Shown here in pieces: positions 28,082 to 37,764 of a stretch of 64,000 nt of DNA. The position numbers and the translations under genes were made by a program. The notes beneath the pieces were generated by a model. That model had not been told where the DNA came from, made no database searches, and saw nothing but the letters and a program-made list of their open reading frames with translations. Position 1 is the stretch's first letter. Each line of letters opens with the position of its first letter. The stretch covers positions 5,456,001-5,520,000 of the forward strand of contig NZ_CP159342.1 of the NCBI RefSeq assembly GCF_040499845.1, written 5' to 3'. This DNA is from Micromonospora sp. CCTCC AA 2012012. Lineage in GTDB: Bacteria; Actinomycetota; Actinomycetes; Mycobacteriales; Micromonosporaceae.

Positions 28082-28310
28082 CTGCGTTTCCGGGAACTTC
28101 AGAAGCCCGTTCGGTGAATCGCCCCGGACGTCGACCCCTTTCTCGGTACGGTCGGTGCGGGACCCGCCCCTGCGGCGGCGTTCCCCACGATGGTGACCGG
28201 AAACGGGACGTGGCGTACGCCTCGTCCGCTATCGGGGCGGACCGGTCGGGGTACCTGCTGATGGTTCGGCCGGAACTGACCGCCAGACACTGGCGGAGGC
28301 AGGAGTGGGC

Positions 28311-28937
28311 ATGAAGATCGGAATCATCGGGTCGGGGCACATCGGCGGCACCCTCACCCGTCGACTGAGCACGCTCGGGCACGACGTCACCGTGACCAAC
28401 TCGCGTGGCCCGCAGAGCCTGACGGACCTCGCGGCCGAGACCGGCGCCACCGCCGGCACGCTGGAGGAGGCGGTGAACTCGGCGGAGCTGGTCGTCGTGG
28501 CCATCCCGCTCAAGGCCGTACCGGCGCTGCCTGCGGAACTCTTCGACGGCAAGATCGTCGTCGACGCCGACAACTACTACCCCCAGCGGGACGGCGACAT
28601 CGCCGAGCTGCTGGACCGGAGCCTCAGCTCCAGCCGGTGGACCGCGGAGCACCTCAAGGGTGCCCGGGTGGTGAAGGCGTTCAACAACATCCAGGCGGCG
28701 CACCTGATGGAGAGCGGTCGGCCTGCCGGCTCCGCCGACCGGATCGCCCTCCCGGTGGCCGGCGACGACGCCCAGGCGAAGCAGACGGTGATGGAGCTGG
28801 TGGACGCGCTCGGCTTCGACCCGGTCGACGCGGGCACCCTCGACGAGAGCTGGCGGCAGCAGCCGGACACCCCGGTCTACGGCACCGACCGGGACGCGGA
28901 CGGCGTACGCAAGGGGCTGGCCGAGGCGCGGCCCTGA
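28311..28937 (+). CDS. NADPH-dependent F420 reductase-type (F420 oxidoreductase) protein
   Basis: 208 residues. An N-terminal dinucleotide-binding loop (KIGIIGSGHIGGTLTRRL, with GxGxxG at 8-13) is followed by TNSRGPQSL, VVVAIPLKAV and KAFNNIQAAHL. The last is a signature of the YrrC/F420H2:NADP oxidoreductase group (COG2085). These enzymes move hydride between NADP and F420 or related substrates in the cytoplasm. The ATG at 28311 follows AGGAG by five bases; GTG two codons earlier is less likely. It converges with the VanW gene over a strong shared hairpin. Confidence 0.85.
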   Translation: MKIGIIGSGHIGGTLTRRLSTLGHDVTVTNSRGPQSLTDLAAETGATAGTLEEAVNSAELVVVAIPLKAVPALPAELFDGKIVVDADNYYPQRDGDIAELLDRSLSSSRWTAEHLKGARVVKAFNNIQAAHLMESGRPAGSADRIALPVAGDDAQAKQTVMELVDALGFDPVDAGTLDESWRQQPDTPVYGTDRDADGVRKGLAEARP

Positions 28938-28954
28938 GGTCGTACGAGAAGAAG

Positions 28955-28986
28955 AAGCCCCGCCGGCGACGACGCCGGCGGGGCTT
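28955..28986. terminator. Bidirectional terminator
   Basis: AAGCCCCGCCGGCG-ACGA-CGCCGGCGGGGCTT is a 14-bp stem with A- and T-rich flanks on either side, between convergent genes. Confidence 0.85.
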
Positions 28987-29001
28987 TCTGCTGCCCGGAC
29001 C

Positions 29002-30813
29002 TCAGGAGGGCGCGGGCCCGCAGACGTACTTCGGCTCGGCCTGGTAGGTCCAGCTGAACTTCTCCCGCTTGATCACCTTGCCGTCCTTGCGGATCACCCG
29101 GAACGCGTCCTGGGTGAAGCCGTCGATGCCGTTGCTCTCGATGCACTTCGGGCCGGGCTCCAGGTGGATGGTCTGCGGCTTGGTGATGTTGCGCCGGGGG
29201 CCGTACTCCGTCTTGACGCTGTCGTAGATCTTCGTGCTCCACATCGACACGGTGATCGTGTTGGCGGTGTACGACGTGTCGATGAGGACGCCGTGCGGGC
29301 TGGTGTTGCGGAACTTGAAGTCCAGGTCCGGCCAGAAGATGGTCGACTCGATCACCGCCGGGTACCGGTCGAACCAGTACGAGTGCGGCTTGTGCTCGAC
29401 GTCCTCCATGCCGGCGTAGTAACTGGCGTTGAAGAGCGTCGTGGTGAACTGGGAGACGCCGCCACCCACCCCGGGGACCAGCTTGCCGTCGACGATCACG
29501 GGCGCGTCCTGGTAGCCCTGGTCGTAGCCGCGTTCCCCGGTGTGACCGTTGAGCGAGAACGTCTCGCCGGGCTTGACGATGGTGCCGTCCACGTCCTTCG
29601 CGGCCTGGATGATGTTCTGGCTGCGCGGCGAGGAGAGCCCACCGGGAAACTTCGTGGTGAAGGTCGAGACCCGCTCCTTGATGCCCAGCTCCGCCAGCTT
29701 CGCCTCGGTCAGCTCCGGCTGGGCCGCGGTGAGCCGGCCGGTGACCGTGCGCCCGTCGGTCCTCGGCAGCACGGCCAGCAGGTCCCGGGCGAGCGCGGCC
29801 GAGTCGACCTGCTGGCCGGCCCGGCCGGGCACCACCTTCGGCTTGCCGCCGGCGATGGTCAGCCCGGCGTCCTTCGGCTCCACCTCGATCTTGGCGAGGG
29901 TGTCGCCCAGGGCGCTGCGCAGCCGCTTCACGTCCACCCTCGGGGTCAGCTTGCCCGCCTCGTCGGCGGAGAAGCGCAGGCTCCGGGCGATGGCGGTCGG
30001 CGGGATGGTGACCGAGCCCTTGTCGGTGGTCAGGGTGACGGGGGCGGCCACCGCCGGCTTCGCCAACTCCTCGACCAGCGTGTCGACCTCCGCCCGGCTG
30101 GTGGCCGGGGCCTTCTCGACCAGCGGCACGGTCACCGGCCGGCCGCTCAGCCAGCCCTGCTTCACCACCTCGGCGGAGCGCGGCGGGTCCAGGCTGAGGC
30201 TCGGCTTCGGATAGACCGGCTTCGGCGTCGTCCCGGTGAAGATGATCGCCGGCAGGGTCATCTCCCGACCCTGCTTGCCGAGCGCGCCCCGCAGCACCGT
30301 GTCGAGCCGGGCGACGTCCACGGTCACCACCGGGTCGACCGTCCGGGAGCCGACGAGGCGGCTCACCGCGTGCGCGTCGGCCTTCGCGGCGGCGGCCACG
30401 GTCGCGTCGACGTCCACGGCGAGGCCCACGTCCGCCGGCTTCACCTCGGTGGCCTTCTCGCCCACCGTGACCTTCACCGGGGCGTTCAGCGTCGCCGCCC
30501 GGCGTTCCAGCGCCGACCGCAGCTCCCGAGCCGCGTCGGCCCGGCTCCGGCCGCCCAGCTCCGTGCCGAGCACGATGGTGCCGCGCGGGACGTCACCGGC
30601 GTACGCGTAGGCGCCGACGCCCACCCCGGCGGCCAGCAGCGCCGCGGTGAGGCCGCCGGCGAGCAGCAGCCGGCCGCGCCGGGAGCGTCCCCCGGGTCGG
30701 CCGGGGGCCGGTGCGGAAGCGGGATCCGGCTCGTCACCGGGCCAGGTCACCGCGGTGACCTGGACCGTCGGCCGGTCGTCGGCGGCCGGGGGTTTTTCGC
30801 CGTACAGCGTCAC
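29002..30813 (-). CDS. VanW-family membrane-anchored cell-wall protein
   Basis: 603 residues. A short Arg-rich cytoplasmic part and one membrane anchor (LLLAGGLTAALLAAGVGVGAY, about 60-80) are followed by two PG_binding_4-type repeats. The VanW domain itself lies at about 380-500 (ETFSLNGHTGERGYDQGYQ, VPGVGGGVSQFTTTLFNASY). A C-terminal region with two Cys (GPKCIES, YVCGP) follows. VanW proteins act at the outer face of the membrane and are linked to peptidoglycan and glycopeptide response, but the reaction is not established. The GTG at 30813 with GAGG upstream is preferred to upstream candidates. Confidence 0.86.
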   Translation of the reverse strand: MTLYGEKPPAADDRPTVQVTAVTWPGDEPDPASAPAPGRPGGRSRRGRLLLAGGLTAALLAAGVGVGAYAYAGDVPRGTIVLGTELGGRSRADAARELRSALERRAATLNAPVKVTVGEKATEVKPADVGLAVDVDATVAAAAKADAHAVSRLVGSRTVDPVVTVDVARLDTVLRGALGKQGREMTLPAIIFTGTTPKPVYPKPSLSLDPPRSAEVVKQGWLSGRPVTVPLVEKAPATSRAEVDTLVEELAKPAVAAPVTLTTDKGSVTIPPTAIARSLRFSADEAGKLTPRVDVKRLRSALGDTLAKIEVEPKDAGLTIAGGKPKVVPGRAGQQVDSAALARDLLAVLPRTDGRTVTGRLTAAQPELTEAKLAELGIKERVSTFTTKFPGGLSSPRSQNIIQAAKDVDGTIVKPGETFSLNGHTGERGYDQGYQDAPVIVDGKLVPGVGGGVSQFTTTLFNASYYAGMEDVEHKPHSYWFDRYPAVIESTIFWPDLDFKFRNTSPHGVLIDTSYTANTITVSMWSTKIYDSVKTEYGPRRNITKPQTIHLEPGPKCIESNGIDGFTQDAFRVIRKDGKVIKREKFSWTYQAEPKYVCGPAPS

Positions 30814-31015
30814 AGGAACCTCGATCGGAAGTACCACGTGGGGAACCCTCCCCCACCCGGAAGACACCTACGGTAACCAACGCTCGGGCCGGCCGGGAGT
30901 CTCCGGGCGGGCGGGGAGAGGCCAGCGTGTCGAGCGCCGCACCGCAGCGTGCCGCGTCCGTCACCGATGGCCCGGGGAGTCCGGTCCCCGGCCGCTCGGG
31001 AAGCCGTGGCACGGT

Positions 31016-31939
31016 ATGGGGGTGCGGACCGACGAGCGGGGCCTGACGTACGGGGGCGGGTGGCTGGACCGGGCGGGCGACCGGCGGGCCGACCCGGAGT
31101 GGATCGCGGCGCGACTGGCCGAACCGGGCACCGTCGTGCTGCCGCTCTGGCGGGACCGCTGCCTGGTGACCGCCGACCGCCGACCGGTACGGGTGCCCGT
31201 CGACCTGGCCGCCGAGCTGCTGGCCGGCAGCGGGCAGACCGTCTTCCTCGGGCTGGACGACGGCACGGCCGTCTTCGCCGCCGACCTCTCCCCGTCGACC
31301 GAGGCGGCGGCGCTGGCGCTCGCCGGTGCCGTCGAGGCGGTGGACGTGCGGGCCGTGGTAGGTGGGCTGGGGCCGGCCGAGGCGGCCGTCCAGGCGTACG
31401 CCCGGGGGTTGCTGCACTGGCACCGGGGGCACCGGTACTGCGGCGGGTGCGGCGCGGCCACCGAGGCCCGGGACGGCGGACACAGCCGGTTCTGCGCACC
31501 CTGCGACCGGCTGTCCTTCCCGCGGATCGAGCCGGCGGTGATCGTGCTGGTCGAGGCGCCGGACGCGCCGGCCCGGTGCCTGCTGGCCCGGCACGGCGGC
31601 GCGCGACCGGACTCGTGGTCGACGCTGGCCGGCTTCGTCGAGGTCGGCGAGGCCCTGGAGGACGCGGTACGGCGGGAGCTGGTCGAGGAGGCCGGCGTCT
31701 CGGTGACCGACGTGGTCTATCAGGGGTCGCAGGCGTGGCCGTTCCCGGCGGGCCTGATGGTCGGGTTCCGGGCCACCGCCACCTCGGCGGAGACCCGGGT
31801 GGACGGCGTGGAGCTGCTGGAGGCCCGCTGGTTCACCCGTGCCGAGCTGCGCGCACGGGAGGCCGCCGGGCGTCCGCTGGGCCGCGTCGACTCGATCGAC
31901 CACCGGCTGCTGCACACCTGGCTGGCCGAGGGCGACTGA
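31016..31939 (+). CDS. nudC: NAD(+) diphosphatase / NADH pyrophosphatase (NudC-type Nudix)
   Basis: 307 residues. It has an N-terminal NudC domain, a four-Cys zinc ribbon (C142-x2-C145, C160-x2-C163), and a complete Nudix box at 206-228 (G-x5-E-x7-REL-x-EE-x-G). The NudC marker SQAWPFPAG follows. The enzyme splits NAD(H) to NMN(H) and AMP and removes NAD caps from RNA. The marker differs from the consensus SQPWPFPxS at the third residue. The ATG at 31016 is used; the frame is open upstream but antisense to the VanW promoter. Convergent with the flippase-like gene. Confidence 0.9.
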   Translation: MGVRTDERGLTYGGGWLDRAGDRRADPEWIAARLAEPGTVVLPLWRDRCLVTADRRPVRVPVDLAAELLAGSGQTVFLGLDDGTAVFAADLSPSTEAAALALAGAVEAVDVRAVVGGLGPAEAAVQAYARGLLHWHRGHRYCGGCGAATEARDGGHSRFCAPCDRLSFPRIEPAVIVLVEAPDAPARCLLARHGGARPDSWSTLAGFVEVGEALEDAVRRELVEEAGVSVTDVVYQGSQAWPFPAGLMVGFRATATSAETRVDGVELLEARWFTRAELRAREAAGRPLGRVDSIDHRLLHTWLAEGD

Positions 31940-31959
31940 CCGGGCCGCCGGCCGGTCGG

Positions 31960-33186
31960 TCAGGCCGGGGCCGGGAGGCGTCGGCGGCTGGTGACGGCCA
32001 TCGCCGCCAGGACGGCCACGGCGGTGCCGAGTGCGCTCCAGAGCAGACCGGTGAAGGTGTGCGGGGCGACGAACCCGGCCACCAGCACCAGCGCGACGGT
32101 GGCCACCCACAGCGGTGCCGCCGGCCAGCGCGCGCCGGCCGCCACCTGGGCGTTGAGCAGGACGAAGACCACGGCATAGAGCGCGCCGATCGCGGCGAAG
32201 GCGGGGGCGTGCGCGCCGAGGCGTACGTAGTCGGGGCCACCGGCGAGGCGGAACGCCAGCCCGCCGCCGAGCGCCGAGGCGAGCACCAGCAGCGCTCCGC
32301 AGGCCCCGGTGACGGCGAGCGCGACGGTCCGGCTGCGCCGGTCTCCCCGGGCCAGGCGGGGCAGCGCGAGCACCGTGACGACCTGCGGGGCCCAGAGCGC
32401 ACCCTTCGCCAGCACCGTGCCGACCGCGTACGCCCCGGACTCGGCCGGTGGCAGCAGCTGCCGGGCCAGCAGCAGGTCGGCGTAGGAGACGACGAGCATC
32501 GCCAGGGTCGCCCCGCAGCCGGTGACGACCTGGGCGGCGGTGAGCGCCGGGGCGGGCACGGCCGGCCGGGTCGGCGGCGGTCCGGCGGCCAGCCGGGCCA
32601 GCAGCAGCGGGGCGAGGGCGGCCACCAGCGCGCCCACCAGCAGCGAGCCGGTGAGGCCGGCACCGAGCAGCAGGCCGGCGATCACCCCGCCGTAGCGGCC
32701 GGCGGCCAGCAGGGCCATCCCGAGGGCGAGGCGCAGGAACCGCTGTCCGCCCTGGAGTTCGCCGAGCCACCGTGACGAGAGCACGACGGCGACGGTGGTG
32801 ACCGCCAGCAGGGCGGGGACCACGGCGGGCAGGCGCAGCGCCGGGGCGAGCAGCGGGGTGGCGGCGACCAGGACCCCGCCGGAGAGCGCGGCGGTGAGCA
32901 CGGTGGCCCGGCGGGCCGGCGTACGCCCGTGCCGGGCGTGGTGCACGGCCACCGCCAGTTGCAGGCCGAGGCCCGGGACGCTGGCGATGGCGACCAGACC
33001 GAGGGCGGTGGCGAGCACCCCCAGCTCCGCTGCGTCGAGCCGGCGGGCCGCGAGCACCGGCACCAGGTAGGCCAGGGCGTTGCCGGCCGTCCCGGCCACC
33101 ATGACGGCGACGCCGGCGGTGCCGAGCCGCCCCGCGTCGGCGTTCGCCGGTCGGGCTGCGGCGTCCCGCCGCTCCACCCGGCTCAC
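31960..33186 (-). CDS. Polysaccharide flippase-like multi-pass membrane protein
   Basis: 408 residues with about 12 hydrophobic helices. The opening segment GVAVMVAGTAGNALAYLVPVLAARRLDAAELGVLATAL is typical of the Wzx/MATE-like polysaccharide exporter superfamily (helix 1, then RRL-x6-G-x5). It probably flips lipid-linked sugars across the membrane for the neighbouring glycosyltransferases. The GTG start at 33186 overlaps the stop of the AftD-like gene (GTGA), so the two are translationally coupled and likely work together. The open frame upstream is a shadow of that gene. Confidence 0.8.
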   Translation of the reverse strand: MSRVERRDAAARPANADAGRLGTAGVAVMVAGTAGNALAYLVPVLAARRLDAAELGVLATALGLVAIASVPGLGLQLAVAVHHARHGRTPARRATVLTAALSGGVLVAATPLLAPALRLPAVVPALLAVTTVAVVLSSRWLGELQGGQRFLRLALGMALLAAGRYGGVIAGLLLGAGLTGSLLVGALVAALAPLLLARLAAGPPPTRPAVPAPALTAAQVVTGCGATLAMLVVSYADLLLARQLLPPAESGAYAVGTVLAKGALWAPQVVTVLALPRLARGDRRSRTVALAVTGACGALLVLASALGGGLAFRLAGGPDYVRLGAHAPAFAAIGALYAVVFVLLNAQVAAGARWPAAPLWVATVALVLVAGFVAPHTFTGLLWSALGTAVAVLAAMAVTSRRRLPAPA

Positions 33187-36100
33187 GTGATCGAGGAGAG
33201 GTCGGTGCCGCGCCACGGGCCGGGCGCCTCGTCCGCTCCCCGGTCCGCGTCGTCGCCGGTCGCTTCGGCGGTCGCCTCGCCGGTCGCGTCGCCGGTCGCC
33301 TCGCCGGTCGCTTCGGCGGTCGCGTCGTCGGTCGTCTCGGCGGTCGCTTCGGCGGTCGCGGGATCGGCCGGTTCGACCGGCGCCGGGCCGGTCGGGGTCG
33401 CGGGGGCGAGGCGTGCCGGTCGGCGGCGGACGGTCGTGGTCAGCCAGAGGCAGCCCAGCGCGAGCAGCGCGGCGAGCTGCGGGCCGGCGGCCACGTGCCG
33501 TTGCGCGACGGTCAGGTGCAGCCAACCGGCGACGAGCAGCAGGGCGGCCGGCAGCCAGGCGACGGTGAGCCGGGTGACCAGCCGGGCCCGGCGGGGGCTG
33601 CGCGGCCAGGGCAACCGGATCGGGCCCAGCGTGGCCAGCACCAGCCCGGCCGCCACCAGCAGCACCCCCAGCAGTCCACCGGAGAGGATCACCGCGGCGG
33701 CCCCCGTCAGCAGCAGCGGCAGCGAGCCCCGGCTGCGCCGGGCCGGTCGGCCCACGGTCGTGGCGGCGGCGCGGCGGCGCTCCGGGAGCACCGCCAGGAC
33801 GACCACGCCGATCAGCAGCACACCGCCCAGGAAGAGCCCGACCTGGTACGCCCGGTCCGGCACGAAGCGGAGCACCACCTCGCCCGACACGCCGGCCGGC
33901 AGCAACCAGCCCTGCTGCCAGCCGTCCACCACCACCGGGGTGAGCGTCCGGTCGGAGATCGTGGCCCGCCAGCCCGCGTTGGTGTTCTCCCGCACCGCGA
34001 GGATCCGGTCGACGGGGTGGTCGTCGACCCGTACCCGTCGCTCGGTGGCCGACCACTGCGCCACCTCGACGGCCGAGGCGGCCGGGGTGGCACGCGGCTG
34101 TGCCCCGCGCGGTTCCAGCGCGACGCGGGTCGGGCGGGCCAGCCCGCCGGGGAGGGCGACCAGCCGGGACTGGCCGACCGACAGGGCCAGCCGACCGGCA
34201 CCCCGCCCACCGCACGGCTCGGCCGGCACCTCCCGCGCCTCCAGCAGGTCGCGCAGGGTGGCGGTGAGCGCGGTCCGGACCTGGGCACCGGCGATCCGCA
34301 GCGTGGGGCCGGTCCCGCAGGTGAGCTTCACCGGCGCGTCCAGCGGCGGCGTCCGGGCGGGAGCGGCCGGCAGGACGCTCACCTCACCGACCCCGATCGG
34401 CAGTGCCTGCGGCGGGTGCTCGCCGTACGGGTCCTGGCTGTACGCGGACGGCTTGTCGAGGAACTGGATGGTGATCTCGTCGGTCCGCATCGGCGGACTC
34501 AGGGTGAGCAGGCCGTTCTTGCCCAGCAGGCCGCCGCGTACGCCGTCGTCGCCGACGACCCGCACGCTGCCGACCTTGGAGGCGGCCACGCCCGGGGCGA
34601 GCGAGAAACGCAGCCCGCTGATCACCTGCGGCCGGAGCCAGGTCAGGTGCAGGATCGGGTTCCCGTCGCCCAGCGCGGGCGACCAGGCGGTCGCCGGATC
34701 GCCGTCGAGGATCACCCCCGGGCGGGCGGCCGGGTCGGGAACGGCGGTCGACGAGGCGGTCACCGTCGGGGCGAGGCGCAGCGGCTGCGCGGCGGCCACC
34801 TCCCGGTCGAGGACGGCGTCCAGGGCGCCGCCGGGCTCCGGGCGGGCCCACACCCGGGCGGTGTACGCGCCGTCGGCCGGCAGGGTGAACGTCCGGTCGA
34901 TCGACCGGCCGTCCTCGGAGCCACGGGCGGCGTCGGCGGAGCACCGGGGTTCGTCGTCGACGAAGAAGCAGGCCGGTGTGGTCGGGGCGGCCGAGACGAC
35001 GACGCCGGCCGGTTGACCGGTGGCCGGCGGTGCGGGCAGCAGGAGGGTACGACCGGTGTCCAGCCCGGGGATCTCGATCTCGGCGATCCCGACGGTGCCG
35101 GTGCCGGGCCGCTGCCCGAGGGTCGACTCGATGACGATCCGCAGGTCCCGGGTGACGTGCACGCCGGGCAGGTCGAAGGTCATGCTGTCGCCGAACGACT
35201 CCACCGCCACGCTCTCGTACCCGGCGGTGACGACCACCTTGGTCGGCACCGTGTCGGCGCCGAGGTCGAAGCGCACCCGTACCTGCCGGATCCGGGTGGG
35301 GGCGGCGAGGGTCGCCTCCAGCCACTGCGCCGACCCGGCGGTGTCCGGCGCGGACCGCCACGAGGTGGTGGGATCGCCGTCCAGCGCGGCGAACGGTTGG
35401 TGTTCGGGGCGGGTGCCGCCGCGTACCCCCACCTGGGCGAGGGAGCTGGACGCCCGGACGGCGCTGATGCCGTCGTACCGGGCGACGGTGGACCGGGCGG
35501 CGCCCCAGTCGGGCAGGTAGTCGTGCGCCGGAGCGGGCACGTCGAAGGAGTCACCGGCGGTGAGCGTGGCCGACGTGTTGTCCCGTAGCCGGCCGAACGA
35601 GACGTCCCGCCGACGCAGCCCGTCGGTGAGGGTGACCGGGCCGGTTGCGTCCGGCGCGTCCCCGGCGAGCACCGTCGGCGCGGCCGTGAGCTGCCCGGCG
35701 GCGGCCATGTCGAGCAGCGACTCGGGGCCGCCGACGACGGTGGTGACGTCGGTGCGGTCGTACGCGACGACCGGCTCGACCGGGCGGTCGACCCGGAACA
35801 CCTCCAGGGCCCGGGTCGGCACGTCCAGCCCGTGGTCGCGGAACAGCCCCTCGGCGGTCTCGCCCCCGCGGACCGGGCCGAAGCCGGCGACCAGGGTCAG
35901 GCCGGGTGACCGTTGCAGGGCCTGGCGGACCACCGCCGGGCGGGTGGTGTCCGAGCGGCCGTGGTCGAGGTCGGCGCGGAACAGGACGTGGCTGACGCCG
36001 GACCGGGCGAGCAGGTCCGCCAGGCCGGCCGAGCCGTCGCCGGTGGCCAGCGCCGACTCCACCGCGTCCAGCAGCCGGATGGTGGCCGGGGGCGTGAAGG

Positions 36101-37601
36101 GGATGGCGTTGCGGACCGCCCAACGCCCCTTGAGCAGCGGCTGGGCGATCTCGTCGGTGGTGTTGCCCCAGTCGTAGGAGGGGAAACGGGCGCCGGGCAC
36201 CACGAGCACCCGGCCCCGCCCGGTGTGGCCGTCCAGCCAGTCGGTCGCCTCGGTCCAGTAGCCGGGCACCTTGGTGACCCCGCGCGGGGTGGCCAGCCCG
36301 TCGCCGAGGGCGGGGCTGGCCACGCCGACGACGGCGGTGACGGCGACGCCCGCGGCGAGCCAGGCGACCGCGCCGGCCCGGCGGCGGCGCCGCGCCGGCA
36401 CCGCCCGGGCCAGCCGGATGAGCAGACCGAGCAGGTGGGCCATGCCGAGGGCGAGCGGCAGTCGCAGCAGCACGTCGAACTTGTGTACGTTCCGCAGCGG
36501 CGCCCCGGCACCGTCGAGGAAGTCCCGCTCCGGCCCGGCGAGCACGTTGGGCAGCTCGCTGACGTGCCCGAGGCCGACGAGGGCGACGCCGAGCAGCAGG
36601 CCGGTGACCAGGAACCGCCGGTGCGGCATCCCCGGGCGGGACAGCCCGCCGACGCCGAGCAGCGCCACCACCATCGTCGCGACCACCAGCATCCGGTCGG
36701 TGGCGAGCTGCGCCCCGGCGGGCAGGGTCGGACCGAACGGCCCGCTCAGGTACGCCACCCAGTAGGAGGCGCCGCGCAGCACGGTCACCGCGTCGGTGAC
36801 GCTGGTGGTGAACCGGGAACTCTCGATGTAGTCGAGGAACGGTGGGCTGTAGCGGCCCAGCACCAGCAGCGGGACCAGCCACCAGGCGGTGGCCAGGGCG
36901 ACCGCGCCGCACCAGGCCGCGAGCGCGGTGATCCGGCGGCGTACGGGCCGGAGGGTGGCGAGCCAGAGCAGTGCGAGTGGGACGACGGCGAAGACGGCGG
37001 TCGCGTTGACCCCGCCGGCGCAGGCGACCGCGACGGCCGAACCGGCGATCGCCCGCCGGAGCGGACCGCCGCGTACGAGCCCGACCAGGGGGATCAGCAC
37101 CCACGGGGCGATCGCGCTGGGCCAGGACTCGACGGAGGACCAGCCGAGCTGGGTGAGGATGCGCGGGGAGAGCGCGAACGCCACCCCGGCGATCATCCGG
37201 GCGGCCGGGGTGCCGATGCCGAGCCGGCCGGCGAGCCGGACCGCCCCCAGGTAGGCGACGCAGAACAGCAGCGCCCACCAGAGCCGCTGCACCACCCAGG
37301 CCGGGAGGCCGAGTTCCGACCCGATCAGGAAGAACGGTCCCATCGGCCAGAGGTATCCGTACGCCTGGTTCTGAAGCTGTCCGAAGGTGCCGGTCGGGTC
37401 CCACAGGTGCAGCGAACGGAGCAGCCAGCCGGCGGGGTTGACGTTGAGGTCGACCTTGGTGTCCATGACCGTGAGCCCGGGGGCCTGCTGAAACGCGAGC
37501 GCGGTGAGGACGATGCAGACGACGAGATGGCGGAACCGGCGGGCGGTACGTCGGGTGCGACGGCCCACCGGTTCGTTGTCAGTTGTCGCCTCTGCGCGCA
37601 T
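33183..37601 (-). CDS. AftD-type alpha-(1->3)-arabinofuranosyltransferase (DUF3367 family)
   Basis: 1472 residues. The N-terminal GT-C membrane part (1-~430, about 11 helices) has the family sequence MDTKVDLNVNPAGWLLRSLH, LWDPTGTFGQLQNQAYGYLW and SSVESWPSAIAPWVLIPL. A huge periplasmic region follows with discoidin-like carbohydrate-binding domains (FAALDGDPTTSWRSAPD; ILDGDPATAWSPALGD), and two C-terminal helices lead into an acidic low-complexity tail. In mycobacteria AftD adds arabinose to arabinogalactan/LAM using decaprenyl-phosphoryl arabinose. The ATG at 37601 follows GGGGAG. Micromonospora lacks mycolates, so the acceptor must be another arabinan or related polymer (inference). Confidence 0.9.
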   Translation of the reverse strand: MRAEATTDNEPVGRRTRRTARRFRHLVVCIVLTALAFQQAPGLTVMDTKVDLNVNPAGWLLRSLHLWDPTGTFGQLQNQAYGYLWPMGPFFLIGSELGLPAWVVQRLWWALLFCVAYLGAVRLAGRLGIGTPAARMIAGVAFALSPRILTQLGWSSVESWPSAIAPWVLIPLVGLVRGGPLRRAIAGSAVAVACAGGVNATAVFAVVPLALLWLATLRPVRRRITALAAWCGAVALATAWWLVPLLVLGRYSPPFLDYIESSRFTTSVTDAVTVLRGASYWVAYLSGPFGPTLPAGAQLATDRMLVVATMVVALLGVGGLSRPGMPHRRFLVTGLLLGVALVGLGHVSELPNVLAGPERDFLDGAGAPLRNVHKFDVLLRLPLALGMAHLLGLLIRLARAVPARRRRRAGAVAWLAAGVAVTAVVGVASPALGDGLATPRGVTKVPGYWTEATDWLDGHTGRGRVLVVPGARFPSYDWGNTTDEIAQPLLKGRWAVRNAIPFTPPATIRLLDAVESALATGDGSAGLADLLARSGVSHVLFRADLDHGRSDTTRPAVVRQALQRSPGLTLVAGFGPVRGGETAEGLFRDHGLDVPTRALEVFRVDRPVEPVVAYDRTDVTTVVGGPESLLDMAAAGQLTAAPTVLAGDAPDATGPVTLTDGLRRRDVSFGRLRDNTSATLTAGDSFDVPAPAHDYLPDWGAARSTVARYDGISAVRASSSLAQVGVRGGTRPEHQPFAALDGDPTTSWRSAPDTAGSAQWLEATLAAPTRIRQVRVRFDLGADTVPTKVVVTAGYESVAVESFGDSMTFDLPGVHVTRDLRIVIESTLGQRPGTGTVGIAEIEIPGLDTGRTLLLPAPPATGQPAGVVVSAAPTTPACFFVDDEPRCSADAARGSEDGRSIDRTFTLPADGAYTARVWARPEPGGALDAVLDREVAAAQPLRLAPTVTASSTAVPDPAARPGVILDGDPATAWSPALGDGNPILHLTWLRPQVISGLRFSLAPGVAASKVGSVRVVGDDGVRGGLLGKNGLLTLSPPMRTDEITIQFLDKPSAYSQDPYGEHPPQALPIGVGEVSVLPAAPARTPPLDAPVKLTCGTGPTLRIAGAQVRTALTATLRDLLEAREVPAEPCGGRGAGRLALSVGQSRLVALPGGLARPTRVALEPRGAQPRATPAASAVEVAQWSATERRVRVDDHPVDRILAVRENTNAGWRATISDRTLTPVVVDGWQQGWLLPAGVSGEVVLRFVPDRAYQVGLFLGGVLLIGVVVLAVLPERRRAAATTVGRPARRSRGSLPLLLTGAAAVILSGGLLGVLLVAAGLVLATLGPIRLPWPRSPRRARLVTRLTVAWLPAALLLVAGWLHLTVAQRHVAAGPQLAALLALGCLWLTTTVRRRPARLAPATPTGPAPVEPADPATAEATAETTDDATAEATGEATGDATGEATAEATGDDADRGADEAPGPWRGTDLSSIT
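33255..33362 (-). repeat. GTCGCnTCG nonamer repeats coding the Ala-Thr-Glu tail
   Basis: About twelve imperfect copies of a 9-base unit (GGTCGCCTC/GGTCGCGTC/GGTCGCTTC) encode (EAT/DAT)-rich tripeptides near the C-terminus of the AftD-like protein. The repeat number is probably variable through slippage. Confidence 0.75.
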
Positions 37602-37764
37602 GCGGCTCCCCGTCTCCGGCACCCCGACGCACCCGCCGGCTCCGGGCGCCATCGCGCGAGGTTAGCCGGGCCGGGTGATCTGCGGCGATCTGGGGCGCGA
37701 CGCCTTCGGCGATCGGGCGAACGGCGGTGCCCACGGCGTGTAAGCGTGTGGCAGGCTGCCGACC

